From Aequorivita xiaoshiensis (GTDB lineage Bacteria > Bacteroidota > Bacteroidia > Flavobacteriales > Flavobacteriaceae), in the NCBI RefSeq assembly GCF_022008395.1, contig NZ_JAIRBB010000005.1:1-64000 (forward strand): a DNA stretch of 64,000 nucleotides, in the 5' to 3' direction. Every line of letters starts with the position of its first letter. The first letter of the stretch is position 1. This document shows, in pieces, positions 54,228-62,238 of the stretch. Position numbers and translations under genes: made by a program. The notes under the pieces are model-generated. The model was not told where the DNA came from, did not search any database, and worked only from the letters and a program-made list of their open reading frames with translations.

Positions 54228-55769
54228 ATGAGCGACAATAATAAAAAACTGCAAGAATTCATAGCTGAAGCCAAGATGGGTGGAGGCGAAAAGAGAATTG
54301 CAAAACAACACGAAAAGAAGAAATTAACTGCTCGCGAGCGTGTGGAATATCTTTTAGACGAAGGCTCTTTTGAAGAAATGGGCATACTCGTTACCCATAG
54401 AACCACCGATTTTGATATGCAAAAAGAAGTGTATTATGGGGATGGTGTAGTTACTGGCTACGGAGCAATTAACGGACGTTTAGTTTATGTGTTCGCACAA
54501 GATTTTACTGTTTTTGGAGGAGCTTTATCAGAAACTCACGCCGAGAAAATCTGTAAAATAATGGATCACGCGATGAGTGTTGGTGCTCCCGTTATTGGAT
54601 TAAACGATTCTGGTGGAGCGCGTATTCAAGAAGGGGTTCGCTCTTTAGGTGGATATGCAGATATTTTCTACAGAAACGTTCAAGCTTCAGGAGTAATCCC
54701 TCAAATTTCTGCCATTATGGGACCATGTGCCGGGGGAGCAGTTTATTCACCAGCAATGACCGATTTCACCTTGATGGTTCAAGACAGTAGTTATATGTTT
54801 GTTACAGGTCCGAATGTTGTGAAAACTGTTACGAATGAAACTGTTACTTCAGAAGAATTAGGAGGAGCAAAAACCCACGCTACAAAAAGTGGGGTAACGC
54901 ATTTTACTGCTGCAAATGATATTGTTTGTTTAGAACAGGTGAAAAATCTTTTAAGCTACCTGCCTCAAAATAATAAAACAACTCCAGAAAAACTTCCTTT
55001 TAAAGCTGCTGATGAATATCGAGATGAATTGGAAAATATAGTTCCAGATTCTTCAAATAAGCCATACGATATGCACGAGGTGATTAAGGGAATTATCGAT
55101 ACCGATTCTTTCTTTGAAGTGCATAAAGATTATGCCGATAATATTATTGTTGGATTTGCAAGATTAGGTGGTAGAAGTATCGGAATTGTAGCAAACCAAC
55201 CAATGAGTTTGGCAGGAGTGTTAGATGTAGATAGCTCTAAAAAAGGAGCGCGATTTACACGTTTCTGCGACTGTTTTAATATACCTCTTTTAGTTTTAGT
55301 AGATGTTCCAGGCTTCCTTCCAGGAACCGATCAAGAGTGGAACGGAATTATTCTTAATGGAGCTAAACTTCTTTACGCCTTAAGTGAAGCAACAGTGCCA
55401 CGTGTAACTGTTATTACCAGAAAAGCATATGGTGGAGCTTATGACGTAATGAATAGTAAGCATATTGGTGCAGATGTGAATTACGCCTGGCCAACTGCTG
55501 AAATTGCGGTAATGGGAGCAAAGGGAGCTAGTGAAATTATTTTTAGAAAAGAAATTGCAGCAGCTGAAAACCCTGAATTGAAACTTTCAGAAAAAGAAGC
55601 CGAATATGCCGAAAAGTTTGCAAACCCTTTTAAAGCTGCACAACGTGGATTTATAGATGAAGTAATTCAACCTCGTGAAACCCGTAGAAAGCTATTAAAA
55701 GCATTCACAATGTTAGAAACTAAAGATGTGGTGAGACCCAATAGAAAACACGGGAATATTCCTTTGTAG
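54228..55769 (+). CDS. Carboxyltransferase (beta) subunit of propionyl/acyl-CoA carboxylase
   Basis: Transfers CO2 from carboxybiotin to an acyl-CoA, giving for example methylmalonyl-CoA. Two crotonase-fold halves are evident ([14 protein letters not shown] and [12 protein letters not shown] in the first, [11 protein letters not shown] and AYGGAYDVM in the second). It has the PccB/MmdA type of sequence (about 513 aa). Propionyl-CoA is the likeliest substrate, but branched-chain acyl-CoA is possible. ATG at 54228 ([11 protein letters not shown]) is preferred over 54210, because relatives start like this. Confidence 0.9.
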   Translation: MSDNNKKLQEFIAEAKMGGGEKRIAKQHEKKKLTARERVEYLLDEGSFEEMGILVTHRTTDFDMQKEVYYGDGVVTGYGAINGRLVYVFAQDFTVFGGALSETHAEKICKIMDHAMSVGAPVIGLNDSGGARIQEGVRSLGGYADIFYRNVQASGVIPQISAIMGPCAGGAVYSPAMTDFTLMVQDSSYMFVTGPNVVKTVTNETVTSEELGGAKTHATKSGVTHFTAANDIVCLEQVKNLLSYLPQNNKTTPEKLPFKAADEYRDELENIVPDSSNKPYDMHEVIKGIIDTDSFFEVHKDYADNIIVGFARLGGRSIGIVANQPMSLAGVLDVDSSKKGARFTRFCDCFNIPLLVLVDVPGFLPGTDQEWNGIILNGAKLLYALSEATVPRVTVITRKAYGGAYDVMNSKHIGADVNYAWPTAEIAVMGAKGASEIIFRKEIAAAENPELKLSEKEAEYAEKFANPFKAAQRGFIDEVIQPRETRRKLLKAFTMLETKDVVRPNRKHGNIPL

Positions 55770-55803
55770 TTTTTACTATTATTTATTTAGATAGTTGATT
55801 AAC

Positions 55804-55843
55804 AACCTTTAACTGACTTAAGTCATAGTTAAAGGTTTTTTTT
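55804..55843 (+). terminator. Terminator after the carboxylase operon
   Basis: AACCTTTAACT (55804-55814) pairs with AGTTAAAGGTT (55827-55837) and is followed by a T run. The centre of the hairpin is itself a palindrome (TGACTTAAGTCA) discussed in the findings. Confidence 0.85.
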
Positions 55844-55856
55844 CGCAGTAATTTGG
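55813..55856 (+). promoter_or_regulatory. FNR/DNR-type site and -7 box before the outer-membrane barrel gene
   Basis: TGACTTAAGTCA at 55814-55825 (centre 55819.5) lies 29.5 bp upstream of the first base of a -7-like box TAATTTGG (55849-55856, one mismatch). Spacing is identical to the sites at 58239 and 59016. The palindrome is also inside the upstream terminator hairpin, which is the main reason for doubt. Confidence 0.4.
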
Positions 55857-55884
55857 AGATATAATTAAGTTAAATCTTAGAATT

Positions 55885-56463
55885 ATGAGGAGATATTATC
55901 TTTTAATTCTGTCTGTTATTTTTTTATTCTCGACCCCCACCATTGCGCAGGAGAAATGGGCTGTTGAGTTCAGACCTGGTTTAAATTTCCCTACGAGTGA
56001 TGTAGGTGATACTGATGCAGATATCGGGTATGGATTTGAGATAACAGGCGCATATAAAATTATGCCTCACTTGGCTTTTTATGCAGGTTGGGGCTTTAAT
56101 CAATTTAGAGGTGATGATGTTTTTACCCACGAGGACATTACTTTGTTAGAAAAAGGGTTCACTTTTGGATTTCAAATTAATCGTCCAATTGGTACCTCTT
56201 CATTTTCTTATTTGGCGAGAGCTGGTGCTATTTACAATCGCATAGAATTAGAAAATATCGCGGGTGATATAACTGCAGATACAGAATATGGCTTTGGGTG
56301 GCAACTTGCGGTAGGGATAGATTATGAGCTGGCTTCTAAAATTTCATTGCGACCAATGTTAAGATATCGTTCTCTTTCAACAGATATAGAAATTGAAAAT
56401 GTTTCAACGGAAACGAAACTTAACTATTTCTCTTTTGGAATTGGTTTGGCAAAGAAGTTTTGA
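55885..56463 (+). CDS. Outer-membrane beta-barrel protein
   Basis: Signal peptide (residues 1-21, FLFSTPTIAQ) and a 170-residue eight-stranded barrel (OmpA/OmpW-like porin family) with alternating strands such as VEFRPGLNF, LAFYAGWGF and LNYFSFGIGLAKKF, ending in Phe as for BAM substrates. The role cannot be assigned: these barrels vary from porins to adhesins. Its promoter carries the putative FNR-type operator. Confidence 0.82.
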   Translation: MRRYYLLILSVIFLFSTPTIAQEKWAVEFRPGLNFPTSDVGDTDADIGYGFEITGAYKIMPHLAFYAGWGFNQFRGDDVFTHEDITLLEKGFTFGFQINRPIGTSSFSYLARAGAIYNRIELENIAGDITADTEYGFGWQLAVGIDYELASKISLRPMLRYRSLSTDIEIENVSTETKLNYFSFGIGLAKKF

Positions 56464-56646
56464 TTGACTAAAATAATTGCGCATAGTTTAATTGCCTTTC
56501 CACCACCTTTAATACAAATAACCTTATGGATGGAATTACCTTTACAAATTCCTTCACGATTATTAACTGTCTTGGTTAAATTTGATCTTCATATTTATTG
56601 GATATTCTTTTCTCCTTTCTGATATTTACAAAAATAAAATTTAGCA

Positions 56647-57411
56647 ATGAAAATAATCTCTTGGAATATAAACGGTGTAAGGGCGATAACTCAAAAAGAT
56701 TTCTTCGAGGATATCTCCAAAATAAATCCAGATATTCTATGTCTTCAGGAAACTAAAGCTCAGGATGAGGAAGTTGCTGAGGCATTATCTCAGTTAAAGG
56801 ACTATCACCAATTTTATAATTCTGCAGAAAGAAAAGGATATTCAGGCGTTACTATTTTAAGTAAAATAGAACCTATATCAGTTAGTTACGATATGGGAGT
56901 TGAAGAACACGATCAGGAAGGACGAGTAATATGCGCAGAGTTTGAAGACTTCTTTTTGGTGAATGTTTACGTTCCGAATTCTGGTCAGAAGTTAGTAAGG
57001 CTTGATTACAGACAGAAATGGGATGTAGATTTCAAAAACTATTTAAAGGCTTTAGAAAAAATAAAACCTGTGATTCTTTGTGGCGATTTAAACGTTGCAC
57101 ATCGTGCAATTGACCTTAAAAACGACAAGTCTAATTACAACAAAACTGCTGGATATACTCAAATAGAAATTGATGGGATGGATAACCTGCTCAACGAAGG
57201 ATTTGTAGATACCTATAGACACTTTAATCCAGATACAGTTGCATATACATATTGGAGCTATCGTTTTAAAGCAAGAGAGCGTAATACTGGTTGGCGAATT
57301 GATTATTTCTTGGTAAGTAATCAATTGTTAGAAAAAGTGGAAAATGTTGAAATATTATCAGAATATTACGGTTCCGATCATTGCCCAATTAAGCTTGAAG
57401 TGAAACTGTAA
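56647..57411 (+). CDS. xth: Exodeoxyribonuclease III / AP endonuclease
   Basis: Mg-dependent endonuclease/exonuclease/phosphatase-fold enzyme that cleaves at abasic sites in base excision repair. Metal and catalytic residues lie in SWNINGVRA, LQETKAQ, CGDLNVAH and SDHCPI. 254 aa is standard. Its stop codon is at 57409-57411, directly abutting the stop of the convergent patatin gene with no gap. Confidence 0.95.
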   Translation: MKIISWNINGVRAITQKDFFEDISKINPDILCLQETKAQDEEVAEALSQLKDYHQFYNSAERKGYSGVTILSKIEPISVSYDMGVEEHDQEGRVICAEFEDFFLVNVYVPNSGQKLVRLDYRQKWDVDFKNYLKALEKIKPVILCGDLNVAHRAIDLKNDKSNYNKTAGYTQIEIDGMDNLLNEGFVDTYRHFNPDTVAYTYWSYRFKARERNTGWRIDYFLVSNQLLEKVENVEILSEYYGSDHCPIKLEVKL

Positions 57412-58182
57412 TTAGCTTTTAAAAAGATTTTTATTTTCTTCTAAGGCTTTTATTGTGGCGTTATATCCTAGTTCAAAAATGATGTCTGTATTGCTCATTC
57501 CGAAAACGGCAAACTCCCCAATTTCTTCAGGAGAAATAATTAAATCGCATTCTGGGAACTTTTTTATTGAATCGTAAGCAGCCCTAATTTTCAGGGCTCT
57601 ATCGGCAACACTGTATGAGTATTTTAAATCTTTGATACTAATCTTTTTAAGCGAATTGATATAGACTCCAATAATCTTATCGCAGTGTTTTTTTAATGGT
57701 TCTACGGGAAAATTGTTTAGAATTCCTCCATCGATATAATATGAACCATTGATTTCTGTAGGTGTAAAAACCCCTGGGAATGAAGCAGAAGCAATTACTG
57801 GTTTTATAAGTTGCCCCTTGCTGAAAATCTTTAATTTTCCGTTTAAAACATTTGTTGCAGTAATGTATAAAGGCTTTTGTAAACTGTCAAAATTATCCCT
57901 TGGGAGATAGACGTTGAGGTCGTCATAAAACTTTTCGGTATCTAGAAATCCTGGCTTGTTAAATGCGAATCTTTTGGTGTGAAAAATAGAAGTGTTTTTA
58001 AAGAACTTTAATATCTCAGTCCAATGAACGTCGGCGGCATAAAGTGCCCCTACTATAGCGCCAATACTAGTTCCTGAAATGTGTGTTGGAAAAATTCCGT
58101 ATTCTTCGAATGCTTTTAATGCTCCAATATGAGCTGCGCCTCTCGCTCCACCGCCCGATAGTACTAATCCTATGTTGTCCAT
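57412..58182 (-). CDS. Patatin-like phospholipase
   Basis: Cytoplasmic or membrane-associated acyl hydrolase with a Ser-Asp dyad. The oxyanion loop GGGARG is at 10-15, the nucleophile Ser39 is in GTSIGA, and the DGG motif with the catalytic Asp is in YIDGGILNNFP near 150. The bacterial RssA/YlbK size class (256 aa). No signal peptide is evident. Substrate not known. Convergent and contiguous with xth. Confidence 0.9.
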   Translation of the reverse strand: MDNIGLVLSGGGARGAAHIGALKAFEEYGIFPTHISGTSIGAIVGALYAADVHWTEILKFFKNTSIFHTKRFAFNKPGFLDTEKFYDDLNVYLPRDNFDSLQKPLYITATNVLNGKLKIFSKGQLIKPVIASASFPGVFTPTEINGSYYIDGGILNNFPVEPLKKHCDKIIGVYINSLKKISIKDLKYSYSVADRALKIRAAYDSIKKFPECDLIISPEEIGEFAVFGMSNTDIIFELGYNATIKALEENKNLFKS

Positions 58183-58238
58183 CTAGTCAATTTAATTAAT
58201 TTACTTAACAAAGTAATTATATTCAAAAGTAACAAAAC

Positions 58239-58282
58239 TTGATTTAGGTCATATTAAATGAATTTTTAAATTTCTAGATTTG
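58239..58282 (+). promoter_or_regulatory. FNR/DNR-type site and -7 box before the YceI-like gene
   Basis: TTGATTTAGGTCAT at 58239-58252 (centre 58245.5) and a perfect -7 box TAGATTTG at 58275-58282, 29.5 bp from the centre to the box's first base. If transcription starts 5-6 bases after the box, the centre is at about -42, a class II activator position. The ATG is at 58311. Confidence 0.55.
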
Positions 58283-58310
58283 TAGGTATTACATTAATAA
58301 TCATTTGTTT

Positions 58311-58943
58311 ATGAAACTCATTTTAAGGTCCCTTGTTTTTCTTTTTATAATTTCTATGTTTTGGTCTTGTAATAATTCTGCAAAAGAATCAAGGGAAGGC
58401 AAAAATGAAATTTCTAAAAATCAATCCTTCGTTATTGATGATTCCGGAATAACTGTGGCTTGGACAGCTTATAAATTTACAGACAAAATAGCCGTTACAG
58501 GAACTTTTGATGATTATTCTATTAAAAAACATAGTAAATCTGGTTCTGTTGAAAATCTCTTAACCAAATTAAGAATATCGATTCCTACCCATAGTGTTGA
58601 TGCGATGAATGCAATTAGAGATTTTAAACTAAGAAGTTCTTTTTTTGATGCGTTTAATACTTCAACTATCAATGGAACTATTTTAAAAGTAAATGAGTCT
58701 AAGGGCTTTGTTAGGTTAAAAATGAATAAAATCTCAAAAAATATTCCATTCACATATTCATTGGTGAATGACACAATTTCAATATTTACTAAACTAGATT
58801 TAAAAAAATGGAAAGGGGAGGAAGCACTCAGTAGAATAGAGATGGAATGTGTGGAACACCTTAAGGGGGGTGATGGTATTTCAAAACTTTGGCCAGAGAT
58901 AGATGTGGAAATCAAAATACCATTAAGGAATACTAATAATTAG
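58311..58943 (+). CDS. YceI-like lipoprotein
   Basis: Lipid Cys20 (IISMFWSCNN), a charged linker, then a beta-barrel domain resembling YceI/PF04264 (VTGTFDDYS, LLTKLRISIPTHSVDA, IRDFKLRSSFFDAF). YceI proteins bind polyisoprenoids or are stress-induced; a ligand cannot be assigned here. The longest frame starts at a TTG at 58305, and I take the ATG at 58311 since it gives a normal lipoprotein signal. It sits 155 bases before uspA on the same strand. Its promoter is a strong FNR-type candidate. Confidence 0.8.
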   Translation: MKLILRSLVFLFIISMFWSCNNSAKESREGKNEISKNQSFVIDDSGITVAWTAYKFTDKIAVTGTFDDYSIKKHSKSGSVENLLTKLRISIPTHSVDAMNAIRDFKLRSSFFDAFNTSTINGTILKVNESKGFVRLKMNKISKNIPFTYSLVNDTISIFTKLDLKKWKGEEALSRIEMECVEHLKGGDGISKLWPEIDVEIKIPLRNTNN

Positions 58944-59015
58944 TAAGCTTATCGACAACTTAAAAATTTATATACTTAGTTTTTTATCATTTCTAAGTGT
59001 TCTAAACATTTCAAT

Positions 59016-59059
59016 ATGATTTAAGTCATTGTGAACGTTTGGTTTATAGGTTAAATTAG
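59016..59059 (+). promoter_or_regulatory. FNR/DNR-type site and -7 box before uspA-like gene
   Basis: ATGATTTAAGTCAT at 59016-59029 (centre 59022.5) and TAAATTAG (one mismatch to TAnnTTTG) at 59052-59059, again 29.5 bp from the centre to the box. The ATG follows at 59098. Confidence 0.5.
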
Positions 59060-59097
59060 CTTGTTGCAACGAGCTAAATAACCTAAACCTTCATAGA

Positions 59098-59949
59098 ATG
59101 AAAAATATTTTACTCCCGACAGATTTTTCTGATAACGCTTTTAACGCTATAGAATATGCAGTACAACTTTATAAAAACAAAGAGTGTACTTTTTATCTAT
59201 TAAATACGTATACCCCTGTAGCCTATAGTATGGCTACATTCAATGAGGGTTATTCTTCATTATTGTTAGAAGAAATTATCAGAAAAAACTCTGAAAGTGG
59301 ATTGCTAGAATTAGAAGAGAAACTAAGGGAGAAATATGATAATTCTAATCATTCCTTTAAAAGACTGTCATCATTCAATTTGTTGACCGATGAAATAAAA
59401 GCGGTTGTAAAGGATCGAAATATCGATTTAATAATTATGGGAACTAAAGGAGCTACTGGTGCAAAAGAGGTTTTCTTGGGTACAAATACAATGTTCACTA
59501 TAAAAAAAGTACATTGTACTGTAATCGCTGTCCCTGAAAACTATACTTATAAGGAGCCCAAGGAAATTTTATTTCCTTCAGATTTTAAATTCTCAATGCA
59601 AAATAAAAATTTAAACTTGCTAAAGTCTATTTGCGAACTTCATAACTCTCGACTCAATATTTTAAATATATACTTGGGGCAGCCGTTGAAAAAGTCTCAA
59701 GAGGATGTGAAAAATAAATTGGGATTACTTTTTAAAAATAATCCTCACGTTTTTCACACAGCAGAAGATGTTGATTTAGTGGAAGCTGTGGAGCAATTCC
59801 AAATAAAGCAAAAAATTGATTTCTTAGTGATGATTCAAAATAAACATTCCTTTTTTGAAAACTTGCTTTTTAAGCCTGTAATTAGACAAATGGTATATCA
59901 TACAAACATGCCAATGATGGTTATACCTTCAATTGAGTTTGCTAATTAA
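59098..59949 (+). CDS. Universal stress protein (two UspA domains)
   Basis: Two consecutive Usp alpha/beta domains (1-145 and 155-283). The first begins LLPTDFSDNAFNAIEYA and carries the nucleotide-binding type motif GTKGATGAKEVFLGTNT before the last strand CTVIAVP. The second begins ILFPSDFKFSM and lacks a full nucleotide motif. Such tandem proteins are common in Bacteroidota and accumulate under stress and low oxygen. The promoter has the putative FNR-type site. Confidence 0.92.
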   Translation: MKNILLPTDFSDNAFNAIEYAVQLYKNKECTFYLLNTYTPVAYSMATFNEGYSSLLLEEIIRKNSESGLLELEEKLREKYDNSNHSFKRLSSFNLLTDEIKAVVKDRNIDLIIMGTKGATGAKEVFLGTNTMFTIKKVHCTVIAVPENYTYKEPKEILFPSDFKFSMQNKNLNLLKSICELHNSRLNILNIYLGQPLKKSQEDVKNKLGLLFKNNPHVFHTAEDVDLVEAVEQFQIKQKIDFLVMIQNKHSFFENLLFKPVIRQMVYHTNMPMMVIPSIEFAN

Positions 59950-60006
59950 TAGTTTTAATAAAGGAAATAATTCAAAAAAGGAGATAATTAATTAAATTTA
60001 GGAATT

Positions 60007-60393
60007 ATGGATGTATCTATTTTTTTAGCGAAGTTTTGGGGTTGGTATTTAATATTCTTCTTTTTTATATTAAGCTATAACCCCAAGCGAATAAAACAAA
60101 TTTTGTCATTCCTAGAAGATGAGAAATTTTCGATACTTGTTGCCTTTATTGCTATTGTAATAGGATTGCTTAATATTCTATTCCATAATATCTGGAATTC
60201 TAGCGCAACGGTAATTGTGAGTTTGATAGGTTGGATAGCTTTATTGAAAGGATTAATGCTTTTCGCATTTCCATCTTTAGCATTAAAAGCAATTGATTTC
60301 ACAAGTCTTAAATTAATTCAAGTTATTTATGTTCTGTTATTTCTAATGGGCTTGTACCTATTAAATGTTGGATATGATTTAATTCAATATTAA
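60007..60393 (+). CDS. Small integral membrane protein
   Basis: 128 aa with four hydrophobic segments (about 8-22, 42-60, 68-88, 104-122) and short loops, one of them SYNPKRIKQIL. No family is recognised. It begins 57 bases after the uspA-like gene and shows no own -7 box, so it is probably the last gene of that transcript. Function unknown. Confidence 0.7.
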   Translation: MDVSIFLAKFWGWYLIFFFFILSYNPKRIKQILSFLEDEKFSILVAFIAIVIGLLNILFHNIWNSSATVIVSLIGWIALLKGLMLFAFPSLALKAIDFTSLKLIQVIYVLLFLMGLYLLNVGYDLIQY

Positions 60394-60475
60394 ATTTTCC
60401 CTATAATTTTCTGTCGTTATTTTATAATGCTCATACTACTGAGTAACTTTAAGAATGTAATTTAATAAATTGGTA

Positions 60476-61696
60476 ATGCGTTCGTATTCACTTTTTACAA
60501 TTTTTTTATTGTGTGTAGCAATTGTGGGTGTAGATTGGCTCACCTTTTATTGGCTGCAGTCTATTACACAACGTATTGACTCCCCATTGCTGAATACGGC
60601 TATCAATATCTTATTTTGGACATTTACTATTGGCTTAGTGTCTGCGATATTAATTCTTAAGATTAAGATGGAAACTTTGCCTGTAACAAAAAGGCAAACG
60701 TTAATATCTTCATTGTATGGTCTTACAATTTCTTCATTTACACCTAAAATATTATTCGTAATAATAATTAGCATTCTATATTTTTCAAATTATGTTTTTT
60801 CTGAAACTGAATCTTTAATAATTGTTCCTACAGTAGGGTTACTTGCAGGATTTCTTCCATTTATCGTTATTGTTTACGCTATCTTCAAAGGAGCTTATAA
60901 GTATAAAGTTTACCGTGTTGAGGTGCCACACAAAGATTTGCCTGAAACGTTCAATGATTTTAAAATTATTCACATTTCGGACCTTCATCTTGGAAGCTTC
61001 AATTATCGCTATAGAATTTTAGAAAGAGCCGTTAGAATTATAAATGAATTGGAAGCCGACATAATTTTTTTCACAGGAGACCTTGTAAATAATTACGCTT
61101 GGGAATTAAATGGATGGGATGATGTCCTAAAAAAACTCTCGGCGAAAACTGGCAAATATGCTATTTTAGGAAATCACGATTATGGCGATTATAGCAAATG
61201 GAAATCCCCAGAAGCCAAAACTGAAAATTTTAAAGAAATTAAATCTTTTTATGATAAAATAGACTTTAAACTTTTGCTGAACGAGAGTGTAATTCTTAAA
61301 AAACATAATCAAGAAATTGCAATTTCGGGAGTTGAAAATTGGGGTCTTCCACCATTCAGGCAGGATGGTGATTTATTAAAAGCGTTAAATAATGTTGAGG
61401 ATATACCTTATAAAATACTTCTTTCTCACGATCCCACTCATTGGGATGAAGAGGTGATAAAATACACAGATGTGGCGCTTACACTTTCGGGACACACCCA
61501 CGGAATGCAAGCAGGAATTAATATTATGGGGAAACAATGGAGTCCTATTAAATATAAATATAAACGTTGGGCTGGTTTGTACACCGTAAATAATCAACAT
61601 CTATACGTCACACGTGGTTTGGGGTGGCTCGGCTTTCCAGGTAGGATGGGGATGCGTCCAGAGATTACCCTTATCACATTAAAAAAATCAGAATAA
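60476..61696 (+). CDS. Membrane-anchored metallophosphoesterase
   Basis: Four N-terminal hydrophobic segments (about 4-140) precede a calcineurin-like phosphoesterase domain. The metal-binding blocks are present in order: HISDLHLG, FFTGDLVNN, GNHDYGD, LLSHDPTHWD and SGHTHGMQAG. It resembles the YaeI/YkuE class, which acts on lipids such as UDP-diacylglucosamine or phospholipid-like esters. The ATG at 60476 is preferred over the TTG at 60470. A -7-like TAACTTTA is at 60444. Confidence 0.88.
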   Translation: MRSYSLFTIFLLCVAIVGVDWLTFYWLQSITQRIDSPLLNTAINILFWTFTIGLVSAILILKIKMETLPVTKRQTLISSLYGLTISSFTPKILFVIIISILYFSNYVFSETESLIIVPTVGLLAGFLPFIVIVYAIFKGAYKYKVYRVEVPHKDLPETFNDFKIIHISDLHLGSFNYRYRILERAVRIINELEADIIFFTGDLVNNYAWELNGWDDVLKKLSAKTGKYAILGNHDYGDYSKWKSPEAKTENFKEIKSFYDKIDFKLLLNESVILKKHNQEIAISGVENWGLPPFRQDGDLLKALNNVEDIPYKILLSHDPTHWDEEVIKYTDVALTLSGHTHGMQAGINIMGKQWSPIKYKYKRWAGLYTVNNQHLYVTRGLGWLGFPGRMGMRPEITLITLKKSE

Positions 61697-61785
61697 TTTT
61701 TCTTAAAAGTCAGGTTTGAATATTAATGTCTGATAGAAATATCTTTTACATCTTTGTAAAAAGTCACCACTAATCTTAGCTCCAT

Positions 61786-62238
61786 TTGAAGATTCCTCTC
61801 AAAGACATACTATTTGCGCTGTTTCAATTCCTATTGATTATAGCTTTTGCTTTCGATTTTGACGTATTATCGCTAATATTTCCAGAGATATTATTTTGGA
61901 TTGGACTATTATTATTTATTTTCGGAGCCTTTATAACGGTGGTTGCCGTCCTACATCTCAATATTCATCTATCACCATTTCCTAGCCCGTTACCTGGCGC
62001 AAAACTGATAGAAACTGGAATTTATAAGTTGGTTCGTCATCCCATTTATACAGGGTTGATTTTAGCTTTTTACGGCTATGCTGTAATCACCGATTCTGGG
62101 TATAGATTGCTTATCGCTACAATACTTTTTGTGTTGTTTTATATTAAAAGTTTATATGAAGAAAAGCGGCTTATAGAAAAATTCCCGAACTACACTGATT
62201 ATAAAAAACGCTCAGGTCGATTCTTTCCAGGATTATAG
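61786..62238 (+). CDS. ICMT/PEMT-like membrane methyltransferase
   Basis: 150 aa with four hydrophobic segments and the SAM-binding C-terminal motif of the isoprenylcysteine/phospholipid methyltransferase family: GIYKLVRHPIYTG, then EEKRLIEKFPNYTDYKKRSGRFFPGL. The start is a TTG at 61786, because an in-frame TAG lies 3 codons upstream and no Met follows later in the protein. The last 6 bases overlap the end of the convergent TonB receptor gene. The substrate is unknown. Confidence 0.8.
   Translation: MKIPLKDILFALFQFLLIIAFAFDFDVLSLIFPEILFWIGLLLFIFGAFITVVAVLHLNIHLSPFPSPLPGAKLIETGIYKLVRHPIYTGLILAFYGYAVITDSGYRLLIATILFVLFYIKSLYEEKRLIEKFPNYTDYKKRSGRFFPGL

Noticed and set aside
58514-58915. 133-codon minus-strand frame inside the YceI-like gene
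   Set aside because: Antisense shadow of a lipoprotein gene with a clear signal and family fold on the plus strand.
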